A model generated the notes under the pieces. That model was not told the DNA's origin, ran no database searches, and saw nothing but the letters and a program-made list of their open reading frames with translations. A stretch of DNA of 58,954 nucleotides from Bacteroides timonensis (lineage in GTDB: Bacteria; Bacteroidota; Bacteroidia; Bacteroidales; Bacteroidaceae), in assembly GCF_000513195.1 (NCBI RefSeq), contig NZ_CBVI010000056.1, positions 1-58,954 of the forward strand, given 5' to 3'. Within the stretch, counting starts at the first letter, position 1; every line of letters starts with the position of its first letter. The position numbers were made by a program, and so were the translations under genes. Shown here piece by piece: positions 43,719-52,014 of this stretch.

Positions 43719-46700
43719 ATGAATCGCCTTTCCCCTTTTACCCTCATCGTCACCTTTGTCTGTCTGGCACTGGTGGGTTTGGCCTTGGTTCCGATGCTTC
43801 CGGTCAAGCTGAATCCGTCGCGCACATTGCCGGGCTTTACGGTGCACTTTAGCATGCCGGGTACTTCGTCGCGGGTGGTAGAGATGGAGGCGACAAGCAA
43901 ACTGGAGTCCATGCTGGCCCGCATCAAAGGGGTAAAGGGAATGTACTCTACTTCAAGCAATGGCTACGGTTCCATTACGGTAGATCTGGATAAACACGCT
44001 GATGTGGATGCGGTACGTTTTGAGGCTTCTACTATTATCCGGCAGACATGGTCGCAACTGCCTTCCGGAGTCAGTTATCCGTATATCGACATGAAGGTGC
44101 CCGATGCGAATACAGCCCGTCCGTTCTTATCGTTCACACTGAATGCACCGTCCACGCCTATACTGATACAGCAGTATGCAGAAGAACATATCAAGCCGCG
44201 TCTGGCTAAGTTGCAAGGCATTTATAAAATAGATTTAAGTGGTGCTACCCCGATGGAATGGCGGTTGGAATACGACAGTGAACAATTGCGGACGCTGGGA
44301 ATCAGCATTTCTGATATCCAACGGGCCATCCAGTTACATTATAATAAAGAGTTTCTGGGAACGCACAACATGGATACGGCCGGTGGTAAGCAGTGGATAC
44401 GTCTGGTCTTGATACCGGATGGAGTCAGCGGGCAATTTATTCCTTCAGACATCACGGTGACTGCTTCGGACGGCAAGATTATCCGCTTGGACGAGTTGGT
44501 GACTGTAGCGCGTATGGAAGAAGCCCCCCAAAGCTATTACCGTATCAATGGTCTGAATTCCATTTATATGTCTGTCACGGCCGTAGAGACTGCTAACCAA
44601 TTGCAACTGAGTAATGAAGTGATGCAGGAAATGGAAGCAATACGTCTGACTTTGCCGCCCGGCTACGAGGTGCATACCAGCTATGATGCTACGGAGTATA
44701 TTCGCGAGGAACTGAATAAAATTTATTTCCGTACGGGGCTGACAGTACTGATCCTATTGGTATTTGTCTGGATTATTACGTTGAATCTGAAGTATCTGTT
44801 GCTGATCGTTACCAGCCTGGCTATCAACATTTCCGTGGCGGTTATTTTCTATTATCTTTTCGGTTTGGAGATGCAACTGTATTCATTGGCAGGGATTACT
44901 GTGTCCTTGAATCTTGTGATAGACAGTACCATTGTGATGACGGATCACATCTTGCACAGGCGTAATCTGAAAGCTTTTATGTCCGTGCTGGCGGCTACCT
45001 TGACCACAATGGGGGCTTTGGTTATTATCTTCTTTCTGGATGAGAAAATCCGCCTGAACCTGCAAGACTTCGCAGCTGTGGTGATTATTAATCTGGCGGT
45101 ATCTCTTTTCGTGGCTCTCTTTTTTGTTCCGGCCATGATTGATAGAATAAAGCTTGTCAAGAAGTCTTCGGAAAAGGCCTCTCGACTGGGTTGGTGGAAG
45201 AAGATTCGTCTTTACAGATGGATGCAGAGTGTGAAACACTGGGTGCGGAGTCATATACGTATTCGCAGGCTGACTGTTTACTTCACGCATTTCTATCAGT
45301 TGCTCATCCGTTTTCTTCTGCGCTGGAGGGTGGCGGTGTGCATTTTGCTCCTGCTTGGTTTCGGGCTGCCCGTTTTCCTTCTTCCTGAGAAGTTGGAGGG
45401 TGAAGGTAAATGGATAGAACGGTATAACAAGACGTTGGGCTCCTCTACTTATAAAGAGAAAGTGAAACCTGTGGTGGATAAGGCTTTAGGTGGTAGTCTT
45501 CGTTTGTTTGTGCAGAAAGTGTACGAAGGCAGTTATTTTAGTCGCAACGAAGAAGTGGTGCTCTATGCGAATGCGAACTTACCGAATGGAAGTACGCTGG
45601 AACAGATGAATACGCTGGTGAAACGTGTGGAAACTTATCTTAGCGGCTTCAAGGAGATTAAGCAGTTTCATGCTTCTGTCTATAATGCACGCAGAGCTAA
45701 TCTTCAGATTTATTTCAAGAAAGAGTATCAGCATAGTGGTTTCCCTTATACGTTAAAGGCGAATCTGATTGGTAAAGTATCTGAGTTAGGAGGTGGCAGC
45801 TGGGATGTATATGGCTTGCAAGATCAGGGCTTTAGTAATGATGTTCGTGAGAGCGCAGGTTCTTATCGCATCAAGATGTATGGCTACAATTATGATGAAC
45901 TCTATGCATGGGCCGAAAAGCTGAAGGAGGTGTTGCTTTCGCACCGTCGCATCAAGGAAGTGTTTATCAAGTCGGAATTTTCCTGGTGGAAAGACGATTA
46001 TCAAGAGTTTTACTTTAATCTGAATAAGGAGCGTATGGCTCAGGAGGGGATTAATGCCCAGCACTTGTTCTCCGCTATCCAGCCGATATTCGGCAAGAAT
46101 ATGCAGGTGGGTTCGGTGGTGACGGAAAGCGGTACGGAAAGTATTCGACTTTCTTCCCGGCAGTCTCACGACTATGATGTATGGGCCATGCAGTTTTTTC
46201 CTTACGGTGTGGATGGCGGAAAGCATTATAAACTTTCCGAATTGGCTACGGTAGAGAAGGGGCAGATGCCGCAACAGGTAGCCAAAGAGAATCAGCAATA
46301 TCGTCTTTGTCTGCAATATGAGTATATCGGCTCGTACGAGCAAGGCAATAAAATACAGAAGCGGGACTTGGAAGAGTTTAATAAATTGCTTCCGATGGGG
46401 TATACTGCTGAATCGGATAGTCAATCGTGGTCATGGGGTAAGAAAGAAAACAAGCAATACCTGTTGTTGCTGGTTGTGATTGCCATTATCTTCTTTACAA
46501 CGAGTATTCTGTTCAATTCTCTGAAACAGCCTTTGGCTATTATCTTTGTTATTCCGGTATCTTATATCGGAGTGTTCCTTACATTCTATTGGTTCCGCCT
46601 GAATTTTGATCAGGGTGGTTTTGCTTCGTTTGTGCTGCTTTGTGGTATTACGGTAAATGCCAGCATCTATATTCTGAATGAGTATAACAGCATCCGTAGC

Positions 46701-47006
46701 CGCTTTCCCCGGCTTTCTATGCTTCGGGCATATACAAAGGCGTGGAATGCAAAGATACTGCCTATTTTTCTTACGGTAGTTTCCACCATTCTGGGTTTCA
46801 TTCCGTTTATGGTGGGGACGAATAAGGAAGCTTTCTGGTTTCCGTTGGCTGCGGGTACTATTGGCGGATTGGTTATGTCTATTATCGGTATTTTCTTCTT
46901 CTTGCCGGTGTTTAGTTTGAAGAGGAAAGAGGTTGGCAAATACCATAAAAAAGGTATTAAGGCCCCAAAAAAGAAGTTTGCAGGCAGGAGCTGCCGTTCC
47001 CTCTAA
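43719..47006 (+). CDS. RND efflux permease 2 (divergent)
   Basis: 1095 residues, longer than permease 1 and only distantly similar to it. TM4 has a single Asp402 (LVIDSTIVM). TM10 has Asn980-Ala981 (GITVNASIYIL), again without the AcrB lysine. A basic insert (about residues 485-525, GWWKKIRLYRWMQSVKHW) lies between the two halves, and the C-terminus is extended and basic. The last codons and the stop lie inside a 22-bp repeat array, so the end of the gene has probably been rewritten by the repeat. Two permeases with one adaptor and one channel recall MdtBC-type heteromeric pumps, but here the TolC gene sits between them. Confidence 0.92.
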   Translation: MNRLSPFTLIVTFVCLALVGLALVPMLPVKLNPSRTLPGFTVHFSMPGTSSRVVEMEATSKLESMLARIKGVKGMYSTSSNGYGSITVDLDKHADVDAVRFEASTIIRQTWSQLPSGVSYPYIDMKVPDANTARPFLSFTLNAPSTPILIQQYAEEHIKPRLAKLQGIYKIDLSGATPMEWRLEYDSEQLRTLGISISDIQRAIQLHYNKEFLGTHNMDTAGGKQWIRLVLIPDGVSGQFIPSDITVTASDGKIIRLDELVTVARMEEAPQSYYRINGLNSIYMSVTAVETANQLQLSNEVMQEMEAIRLTLPPGYEVHTSYDATEYIREELNKIYFRTGLTVLILLVFVWIITLNLKYLLLIVTSLAINISVAVIFYYLFGLEMQLYSLAGITVSLNLVIDSTIVMTDHILHRRNLKAFMSVLAATLTTMGALVIIFFLDEKIRLNLQDFAAVVIINLAVSLFVALFFVPAMIDRIKLVKKSSEKASRLGWWKKIRLYRWMQSVKHWVRSHIRIRRLTVYFTHFYQLLIRFLLRWRVAVCILLLLGFGLPVFLLPEKLEGEGKWIERYNKTLGSSTYKEKVKPVVDKALGGSLRLFVQKVYEGSYFSRNEEVVLYANANLPNGSTLEQMNTLVKRVETYLSGFKEIKQFHASVYNARRANLQIYFKKEYQHSGFPYTLKANLIGKVSELGGGSWDVYGLQDQGFSNDVRESAGSYRIKMYGYNYDELYAWAEKLKEVLLSHRRIKEVFIKSEFSWWKDDYQEFYFNLNKERMAQEGINAQHLFSAIQPIFGKNMQVGSVVTESGTESIRLSSRQSHDYDVWAMQFFPYGVDGGKHYKLSELATVEKGQMPQQVAKENQQYRLCLQYEYIGSYEQGNKIQKRDLEEFNKLLPMGYTAESDSQSWSWGKKENKQYLLLLVVIAIIFFTTSILFNSLKQPLAIIFVIPVSYIGVFLTFYWFRLNFDQGGFASFVLLCGITVNASIYILNEYNSIRSRFPRLSMLRAYTKAWNAKILPIFLTVVSTILGFIPFMVGTNKEAFWFPLAAGTIGGLVMSIIGIFFFLPVFSLKRKEVGKYHKKGIKAPKKKFAGRSCRSL

Positions 47007-47080
47007 TAGAAACTCGCGTTTCTCCTAATGGGAACTGTCGTTTCCTTTAATGGGAACGCTCGTTCCCTCTCGTGGAAACT
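46995..47080. repeat. Four-unit 22-bp tandem array
   Basis: CGTTCCCTCTAATAGAAACT, CGTTTCTCCTAATGGGAACT, CGTTTCCTTTAATGGGAACG and CGTTCCCTCTCGTGGAAACT begin at 46995, 47017, 47039 and 47061, exactly 22 bp apart. Each holds an 18-bp imperfect palindrome (GTTYCC...GGRAAC) with 4-nt spacers. It bridges the ends of convergent genes: permease 2 stops inside the first unit, and the ATPase gene ends 3 bp after the last. Confidence 0.9.
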
Positions 47081-47083
47081 GTA

Positions 47084-48442
47084 TTACAAGCAGAAAGTCA
47101 TGTAGGCAGGCAGATATACTACTTCTTCCTTTACATTCAGGTTTTTAGGATGGATCACATAACTCTCCCCTATGCGCTGATGAAAGGTCTCGTTGAAACG
47201 GGTGAGTGAACGAATGGTATATTTGTCATTCGATTTCACCTCTATTGGAAAGATTTTATATTTTAATTTGCTATGGTTCGAGAGAATAAAGTCTATTTCC
47301 ATGTCGTTGCGATGCTTCTCTTCATTGTATCGGGTATAAAAGTAAAGCTTGTGTCCGGCAGCCACAAGCATCTGCGCGATTACGTTTTCATAGAACATAC
47401 CCTCGTTCACTGATAGTTTTCCCAACAAAATTTCCCGGTAAAGTTCTCCGTCGGAGATTTCATTCTCGTCAAATGTATGGCTGATGAGTAGCCCGGTATC
47501 ACCCATATAACACTTCACATAGGTCCTGTCTTCATTCAGTGAGAGCCCTACATTGGGATCTGAACAGTTAAAACATTCGTTGGCAATCATCGAATCGGAG
47601 AGCCAAAAGAAGGTATCGTGATATTTGGGGAAGCTTGCCCCCTTCTCAATGCGGTTCATCAGCACCCGTCTTTCCGAGCGCGAGAGAAAGGCTGGAATCT
47701 GGTCAAAGATGCTCAGCACGCTCGACCTGTATCCAGACCTTATCTTCATTATATCATTCCGATACAGTGTCAGTATATCCCTTTTTTCCATATCGGCCAT
47801 CTCAAAGCTCCGGTTATTCTCAAGGTATGCCGACAAGCTTTTTGGCATACCACCTACAATCATGTATTGCCGGAACAGCAACATAGCCTTGGCGTGAAGC
47901 CCCTGTTCCAAAGGCTCTTTTTTATCAAAGCATTGGCGGATATATGCCATCAATGGTTCTTCACCCATTGCCCAGGCAAACTCCTCGAAGTCCATGGGGT
48001 ACATGGACAGTGCTCTCTCTTCTGATGGAATAGTTATATCCTTTACATTTTCTTTTATGGATATGAGTGAACCTGTCTCTATATAGTCGAATCGCCCGTC
48101 TGCTACCAGATACTTTATCGCTTGCCGGGCTTTCGGGAACTGTTGTATCTCATCAAATATGATAATGGACTCCTTCGGGTAAAGTTTCACACCGTATTCT
48201 GAAGATAGAATCAGAAAAAAGGTGTCGAGGTCATTCATGTAATTGTTGAAGGCTGAAATAACCGAGTCACTTATCTTGTTGAAGTCTATCAAAAGATAAC
48301 TCTGGTATTCACTCTTTGCGAACTCTTCCACAAGGGTGGACTTGCCTATCCGTCGGGCACCTTCTATCAGAAGTGCCTTAGTGCCTGCCGCCTGCTGTTT
48401 CCAGACAAGCAATTTGTTGTACAATTTACGTTTAAATATCAT
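47084..48442 (-). CDS. AAA ATPase with C-terminal DUF4143 nuclease-like domain
   Basis: 452 residues from the ATG at 48442; an upstream in-frame TTG (48469) lies at or before the predicted transcript start. The ATPase part has Walker A GARRIGKST and Walker B IIIFDEIQ. The C-terminal DUF4143 region has the PD-(D/E)XK-like elements MEIDFIL and FPIEVKS. This family is common, often multi-copy, in gut Bacteroidales; its role is unclear, with links to mobile or defence regions suspected. The gene is alone and opposite in direction to its neighbours, and its promoter region carries four direct repeats. Confidence 0.9.
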   Translation of the reverse strand: MIFKRKLYNKLLVWKQQAAGTKALLIEGARRIGKSTLVEEFAKSEYQSYLLIDFNKISDSVISAFNNYMNDLDTFFLILSSEYGVKLYPKESIIIFDEIQQFPKARQAIKYLVADGRFDYIETGSLISIKENVKDITIPSEERALSMYPMDFEEFAWAMGEEPLMAYIRQCFDKKEPLEQGLHAKAMLLFRQYMIVGGMPKSLSAYLENNRSFEMADMEKRDILTLYRNDIMKIRSGYRSSVLSIFDQIPAFLSRSERRVLMNRIEKGASFPKYHDTFFWLSDSMIANECFNCSDPNVGLSLNEDRTYVKCYMGDTGLLISHTFDENEISDGELYREILLGKLSVNEGMFYENVIAQMLVAAGHKLYFYTRYNEEKHRNDMEIDFILSNHSKLKYKIFPIEVKSNDKYTIRSLTRFNETFHQRIGESYVIHPKNLNVKEEVVYLPAYMTFCL

Positions 48443-48466
48443 GTTGTTCAATATTAATCCTTCTAT

Positions 48467-48572
48467 CAATGCGCAAATTTAGTGATATTTCTGCAATGCG
48501 CAAACTTAATATAGTCTTAAAACCCTGCAATACGCATTTTTGTAAATCATTGTTTTACCTGCAATGCGCACT
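48467..48572 (-). promoter_or_regulatory. Iterated operator/promoter of the ATPase gene
   Basis: Four direct repeats of TGCGCATTG (minus strand; one is TGCGTATTG) have CAATGCG-type plus-strand starts at 48467, 48494, 48528 and 48562, spaced 27, 34 and 34 bp. Two of them overlap perfect -7 boxes on the minus strand: TAAATTTG (48474-48481) and TAAGTTTG (48501-48508). Repeat and promoter are therefore interleaved, as expected for an autoregulatory operator. The start point of the nearer box falls near 48467, which favours the ATG at 48442. Confidence 0.6.
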
Positions 48573-48600
48573 GTTTTACGAATCTTTTTGTACCAGCCTA

Positions 48601-48795
48601 GAAAAGTAGACACTAAAAATAATCTTTAGTTAATACTATTTTTTAAAGTAGTCAATACTACATTTTTTATTGCAGCAGCTCTATAAAATGGACACTGAAA
48701 AAAAATATTCGATAATTGATTTTTTGAAAAGAGGGCTTCAGGATAGGAACGGACTGGCTTTCTTTTCAAAGGCACTGGCAGAAATGCGCGCATAA
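48601..48795 (+). other. Possible decayed element with a 35-codon frame
   Basis: AGTAGACACTAAAAATAAT (48605-48623) and ATGGACACTGAAAAAAAAT (48688-48706) are imperfect direct repeats 83 bp apart. An ATG at 48688 opens a 35-codon frame (MDTEKKYSIIDFLKRGLQD... ending ALAEMRA, stop 48793-48795) that I do not recognise. It may be a mobile-element scar or a fragment of a lost gene. Nothing else is seen between the ATPase promoter and the HTH regulator promoter. Confidence 0.3.
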
Positions 48796-48820
48796 AGTCG
48801 AAGATGTTTATTAAAATCAG

Positions 48821-48828
48821 TATATTTG
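48821..48828 (+). promoter_or_regulatory. -7 box of the peptide-island regulator
   Basis: TATATTTG followed by T matches TAnnTTTG, 25 bp before the ATG at 48854. No clear -33. Confidence 0.45.
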
Positions 48829-48853
48829 TTGCACCATACATGAATGATAACCT

Positions 48854-50293
48854 ATGCATATTATACTGAGATTGCTATTACTACGGGAAATGCTGTTCTG
48901 TTTATTGCTTTTTGGGGGGATGATTGTGTTTGCGTCATCTTGCCAGCATCCTATAGAGGAAGCTCCCATTTGCAGTACCACCACCTTACGGGCTACCGAC
49001 ACAGTGCAAAGTCCGTCTCTGAAAGCTTCTATCTATTGTTACTATGGCCGTCGATACCTGAATGGACATAACTATGAGGATGCACTGCAATGCTTTTCAC
49101 AAGCTGCCGGCATATTCGAAAAGAAATCACTGACCGCTTCTTATGCCAATACCTTGCGAAATATGGGGCGGGTTCATCTTTTATCTTCGCGTCCGGACAG
49201 TGCCCTGTATTATTATCTTCAAGCGCAGGAGGCAGTGGCGGACTTTGACCTGACTCTTTTTATGGATATTTCTACTGAATTATCCATTGTCTGCCATAAT
49301 GTGGATGATTGGGAAGAAGGAAAGCAACAAATGCTTCAATACCGGAGAATATCGGCAACGGACGAACTTCCGATGCGGCGGGTTTCCAATGGGATGTTTC
49401 TGATGAAAGAGAATTTTGTGAGAGGAAGGAATCGAAATCTGAACCTGTTGCAGGGCGAAGAGTTTAAAATCAAAGACTACAGGCAGTTTGCTTCCGAATA
49501 TCAGGAACTTTATGCAAGCTGGTGTAAAATGAATGAGGATCAATTGGCTTTAGACCGTGAAATAAAGGAGAAGTACAATAGTGAAATCTTGAAAAATGAG
49601 AATCAGCGGATAAGAAATGAGCTGTTAAATCGTAAAGTATGGTTGCTTTCTATCGGTTTCGGAGCCATGCTTTTAGTTGTAGTTGGCTTTGTGGCTTTTC
49701 ACTTATACAAACGGAATGTTCAGAGGAGGATTGAACATTTGCTTACTCGCCTGAAAGAGAATGAGAAACAATTGGATGAAGGAAGACTGGAATCGGAAGA
49801 AAAACGGCAGCAATTATTACAAGAAAATCATGAATTGTCTCGGAGGATAGAGAAGTTGTTCGTCCGGCAGAAAGATAAGGATGAGTTGAACTCTTATTTG
49901 CAGAAACTGAATGTATCCTATACAAAGCAATTGAAAGAATATCAGGAAATTCATTCCTTATTGCCTGTTGAGCGTACGCTTGCACTAAGCCGGTTGTGTC
50001 AGTTGCGTTGCCAACCGGCATATGGGCTGGTGAAGTCGGATGAGGAATGGATGGAGGTATTTGGAGTAATCGATACTCTTTATGGTGATATGTCGGAGAA
50101 ACTGGACGGTTATAAACTGGGTATGCAGGAGCGGAGGATATGTTATCTTATCCGAGCCGGGTTCACGAATGGCATGATTGCCATTGTTTCTAACGTAACT
50201 GCCGATGCTATTGCGAAGTCAAAGCAGCGTATGAAGAGTAAATTTTTGTTGTCCGGTGGTGATGCTTTTGATGATTTTATACGGAAGTTGTAG
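48854..50293 (+). CDS. Membrane-spanning TPR/HTH regulator of the peptide island
   Basis: 479 residues. An N-terminal hydrophobic segment (a Met at residue 13, base 48890, is an alternative start; FASSC resembles a lipobox) precedes a TPR region (about 60-200) in the periplasm. One membrane helix follows (about 250-275, LLSIGFGAMLLVVVGFVAF), then a coiled coil (280-360), and a C-terminal LuxR-like helix-turn-helix (RRICYLIRAGFTNGMIAIVSN...AIAKSKQRMKSKF). The architecture is the same as the regulator beside the SusC gene. It is upstream of, and on the same strand as, the precursor peptide gene, so control of the island in response to an envelope signal is inferred. Confidence 0.85.
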   Translation: MHIILRLLLLREMLFCLLLFGGMIVFASSCQHPIEEAPICSTTTLRATDTVQSPSLKASIYCYYGRRYLNGHNYEDALQCFSQAAGIFEKKSLTASYANTLRNMGRVHLLSSRPDSALYYYLQAQEAVADFDLTLFMDISTELSIVCHNVDDWEEGKQQMLQYRRISATDELPMRRVSNGMFLMKENFVRGRNRNLNLLQGEEFKIKDYRQFASEYQELYASWCKMNEDQLALDREIKEKYNSEILKNENQRIRNELLNRKVWLLSIGFGAMLLVVVGFVAFHLYKRNVQRRIEHLLTRLKENEKQLDEGRLESEEKRQQLLQENHELSRRIEKLFVRQKDKDELNSYLQKLNVSYTKQLKEYQEIHSLLPVERTLALSRLCQLRCQPAYGLVKSDEEWMEVFGVIDTLYGDMSEKLDGYKLGMQERRICYLIRAGFTNGMIAIVSNVTADAIAKSKQRMKSKFLLSGGDAFDDFIRKL

Positions 50294-50429
50294 AGAATAA
50301 AGAGAATGTCTTGTCCGGTTGAGGTTCTTCTTTTTATCTTTATTACAGAGGTAATATTTTGATTTATAGTGCTATATCTGATTTGATTTTTGTCCGGTAT
50401 CTTTTCTTGTTTAAGTGTAGTATCCTGCC

Positions 50430-50474
50430 TAATTTTGCTACATTCCAAGTCGGGATGTTAGCTGCATTCCAACT
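50430..50474 (+). promoter_or_regulatory. Promoter and direct repeats of the precursor peptide gene
   Basis: TAATTTTG followed by C (50430-50437) is a perfect -7 box; a weak -33-like TTG lies at 50407. Overlapping and following it are two copies of GCTRCATTCCAAST, at 50437 and 50461 (24 bp apart). The start point would be near 50444, leaving a leader of about 130 nt before the ATG at 50574. The repeats could bind the HTH regulator encoded just upstream. Confidence 0.5.
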
Positions 50475-50573
50475 TTGATACTGATACCGTATAGTATTAA
50501 TTGTAACGGAGTAGCTGGCTGTTGTGATGGATAAAACGGAAGTTTCCTTATTGTTTTATTAAAATCTATGCTT

Positions 50574-50807
50574 ATGAAAAAGATTTTGAATGTCTCGGAA
50601 ATGAAGCAGGTGCGTGGAGGGGCGGTTCCTTCAAGTATGTGCGGTGAAGGTGAGTCACTATATACTTGTGCTACCATTTGGGTGGGAGGAGGCCGTTCTA
50701 GTGGCTCCGTTTGTGCTACAAGCGGAGCAATGGCTCGCACGAGCGTAAACTTGATTTATTATGATCAAGGTGTTAAAGATGATGTAGCAAGTATTCGTTG
50801 TACGTAA
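50574..50807 (+). CDS. Double-glycine-leader precursor peptide with four core cysteines
   Basis: 77 residues from the ATG at 50574 (another ATG at 50568 adds ML). The leader MKKILNVSEMKQVRGG has the form of a GG-type leader cut by C39 peptidases: hydrophobic/acidic helix, then GG at residues 15-16. The predicted core of 61 residues is Gly/Ser-rich at the start and has Cys at core positions 7, 16, 31 and 60, which allows two disulfides. It lies in front of the genes for a propeller lipoprotein, a VKOR-thioredoxin protein, a C39 exporter and an HlyD adaptor. No radical-SAM, lanthionine or cyclodehydratase gene is present, so disulfide formation is the only modification the neighbourhood supports. 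A bacteriocin-like or signalling role is inference. Confidence 0.8.
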   Translation: MKKILNVSEMKQVRGGAVPSSMCGEGESLYTCATIWVGGGRSSGSVCATSGAMARTSVNLIYYDQGVKDDVASIRCT

Positions 50808-50870
50808 GTTTTGATTGATTGCATAGGGGAACAGAATTTTATTCTCCTATGTAATTCACAACTATAAAGT

Positions 50871-51977
50871 ATGAAAAAGATAGTTTGTATAATATATATT
50901 TTTTTGTGTTCATGCCATAGTCAGTCTGACAGTAATCTAATGGTTTGGCATTATGATGATTTCATAAAAAGAGATGTGAAACTCTCTGATATAGCGGACA
51001 AGGTAACAATCATTCAACCCGATTCTATTGATTATAAGGGGGCTAGAATTGTGCATGCTTCATCTTTTTTCTTGGCTGGAACGGAGCAGGGTATATTGAG
51101 GTATGATAAAGAAGGGCATTTTATGAATAGGATAGGGGGAATAGGGCAAGGGCCGGGTGAATATAGTAGACTTTATCAAATGGCAATAAATGAAACAGAC
51201 CGGATTATTTATGTTTATCGTATGGATACTTCTACATTATTATCTTTTTCTTATGAAGGGACTTTTCTAAATAAATATTCTCTTCAACTTCCTGAAAAGT
51301 GGGCATGGAAGTTTTATTATTTGAAAGGCAAGCTTTACTTTTATTATAGTGTAGAAGCTGATGATAAATTGCGTTCTTGTATGTATGCCATAACAGATAC
51401 AATAGGGAATTTATTATCTTTTAAACAAGACGAAAGTATATATTTTGCTTCAGGTAATTATCCGAGTTTCCCTTCTGACCATATCGGACTTTTTGGTGAT
51501 GCTATGTTAGCTTGGAATCAATATAGTGATACCATCTATCGAATTTCAGAAAAAGGGGAAGAGGTTCTTGCTGTATGGGGTAAGTGGGATAAGCGACTGA
51601 CTCCTGCCAAAGTGGAAAAGGAAGAATATTATCAATCTATGATAATATATACTATAATAGAAACGGTTTATTATTATTTGTGTATATGGCGTCCTTATGA
51701 CATAATGAAGAACCAATGGAATTATTGTTTTTATGATAAAACATCTGGGAAGTTATTTAATTCAGAGGGAATCGTCGATGATTTATGTGGACTTTCTTCT
51801 GTAATTCCATCTAACTATTACGTGATGGATGGTTATGAATATTTGGAATGTGGCTATCCAACTTATAAACTATTAGATGCTTGGTTGGTTTCTGATAATT
51901 CTGAAATACGGAAACTAGCTGAGAACATAGATGAAGAAGGTAATAATGTATTGATACGGATTCGGCTGAAGAAATAA
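50871..51977 (+). CDS. Six-bladed beta-propeller lipoprotein in the peptide island
   Basis: 368 residues with lipobox FLCSC at residue 14. The family motif is RIGGIGQGPGEYSRL, with SDTIYRISEKGEE and the ending DEEGNNVLIRIRLKK, so it belongs to the same family as the four genes at 33-38 kb. It sits 63 bp after the precursor peptide and 37 bp before the VKOR protein gene, as an integral member of the operon. Its base use is AT-rich. An envelope-anchored partner, such as an immunity, receptor or sorting protein for the exported peptide, is possible; nothing in the sequence decides this. Confidence 0.83.
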   Translation: MKKIVCIIYIFLCSCHSQSDSNLMVWHYDDFIKRDVKLSDIADKVTIIQPDSIDYKGARIVHASSFFLAGTEQGILRYDKEGHFMNRIGGIGQGPGEYSRLYQMAINETDRIIYVYRMDTSTLLSFSYEGTFLNKYSLQLPEKWAWKFYYLKGKLYFYYSVEADDKLRSCMYAITDTIGNLLSFKQDESIYFASGNYPSFPSDHIGLFGDAMLAWNQYSDTIYRISEKGEEVLAVWGKWDKRLTPAKVEKEEYYQSMIIYTIIETVYYYLCIWRPYDIMKNQWNYCFYDKTSGKLFNSEGIVDDLCGLSSVIPSNYYVMDGYEYLECGYPTYKLLDAWLVSDNSEIRKLAENIDEEGNNVLIRIRLKK

Positions 51978-52014
51978 GATGAATAAGTTAATAGCATAGA
52001 TATCTGAATATACA

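Noticed and set aside
46995..47080. Possible CRISPR array
   Set aside because: Units are contiguous 22-mers with 4-nt spacers, no unique spacers of 25-40 bp and no cas genes.
48626..48859. 77-codon minus-strand frame between the ATPase and the HTH regulator
   Set aside because: No motif, runs over a promoter and repeat-like AT-rich sequence.
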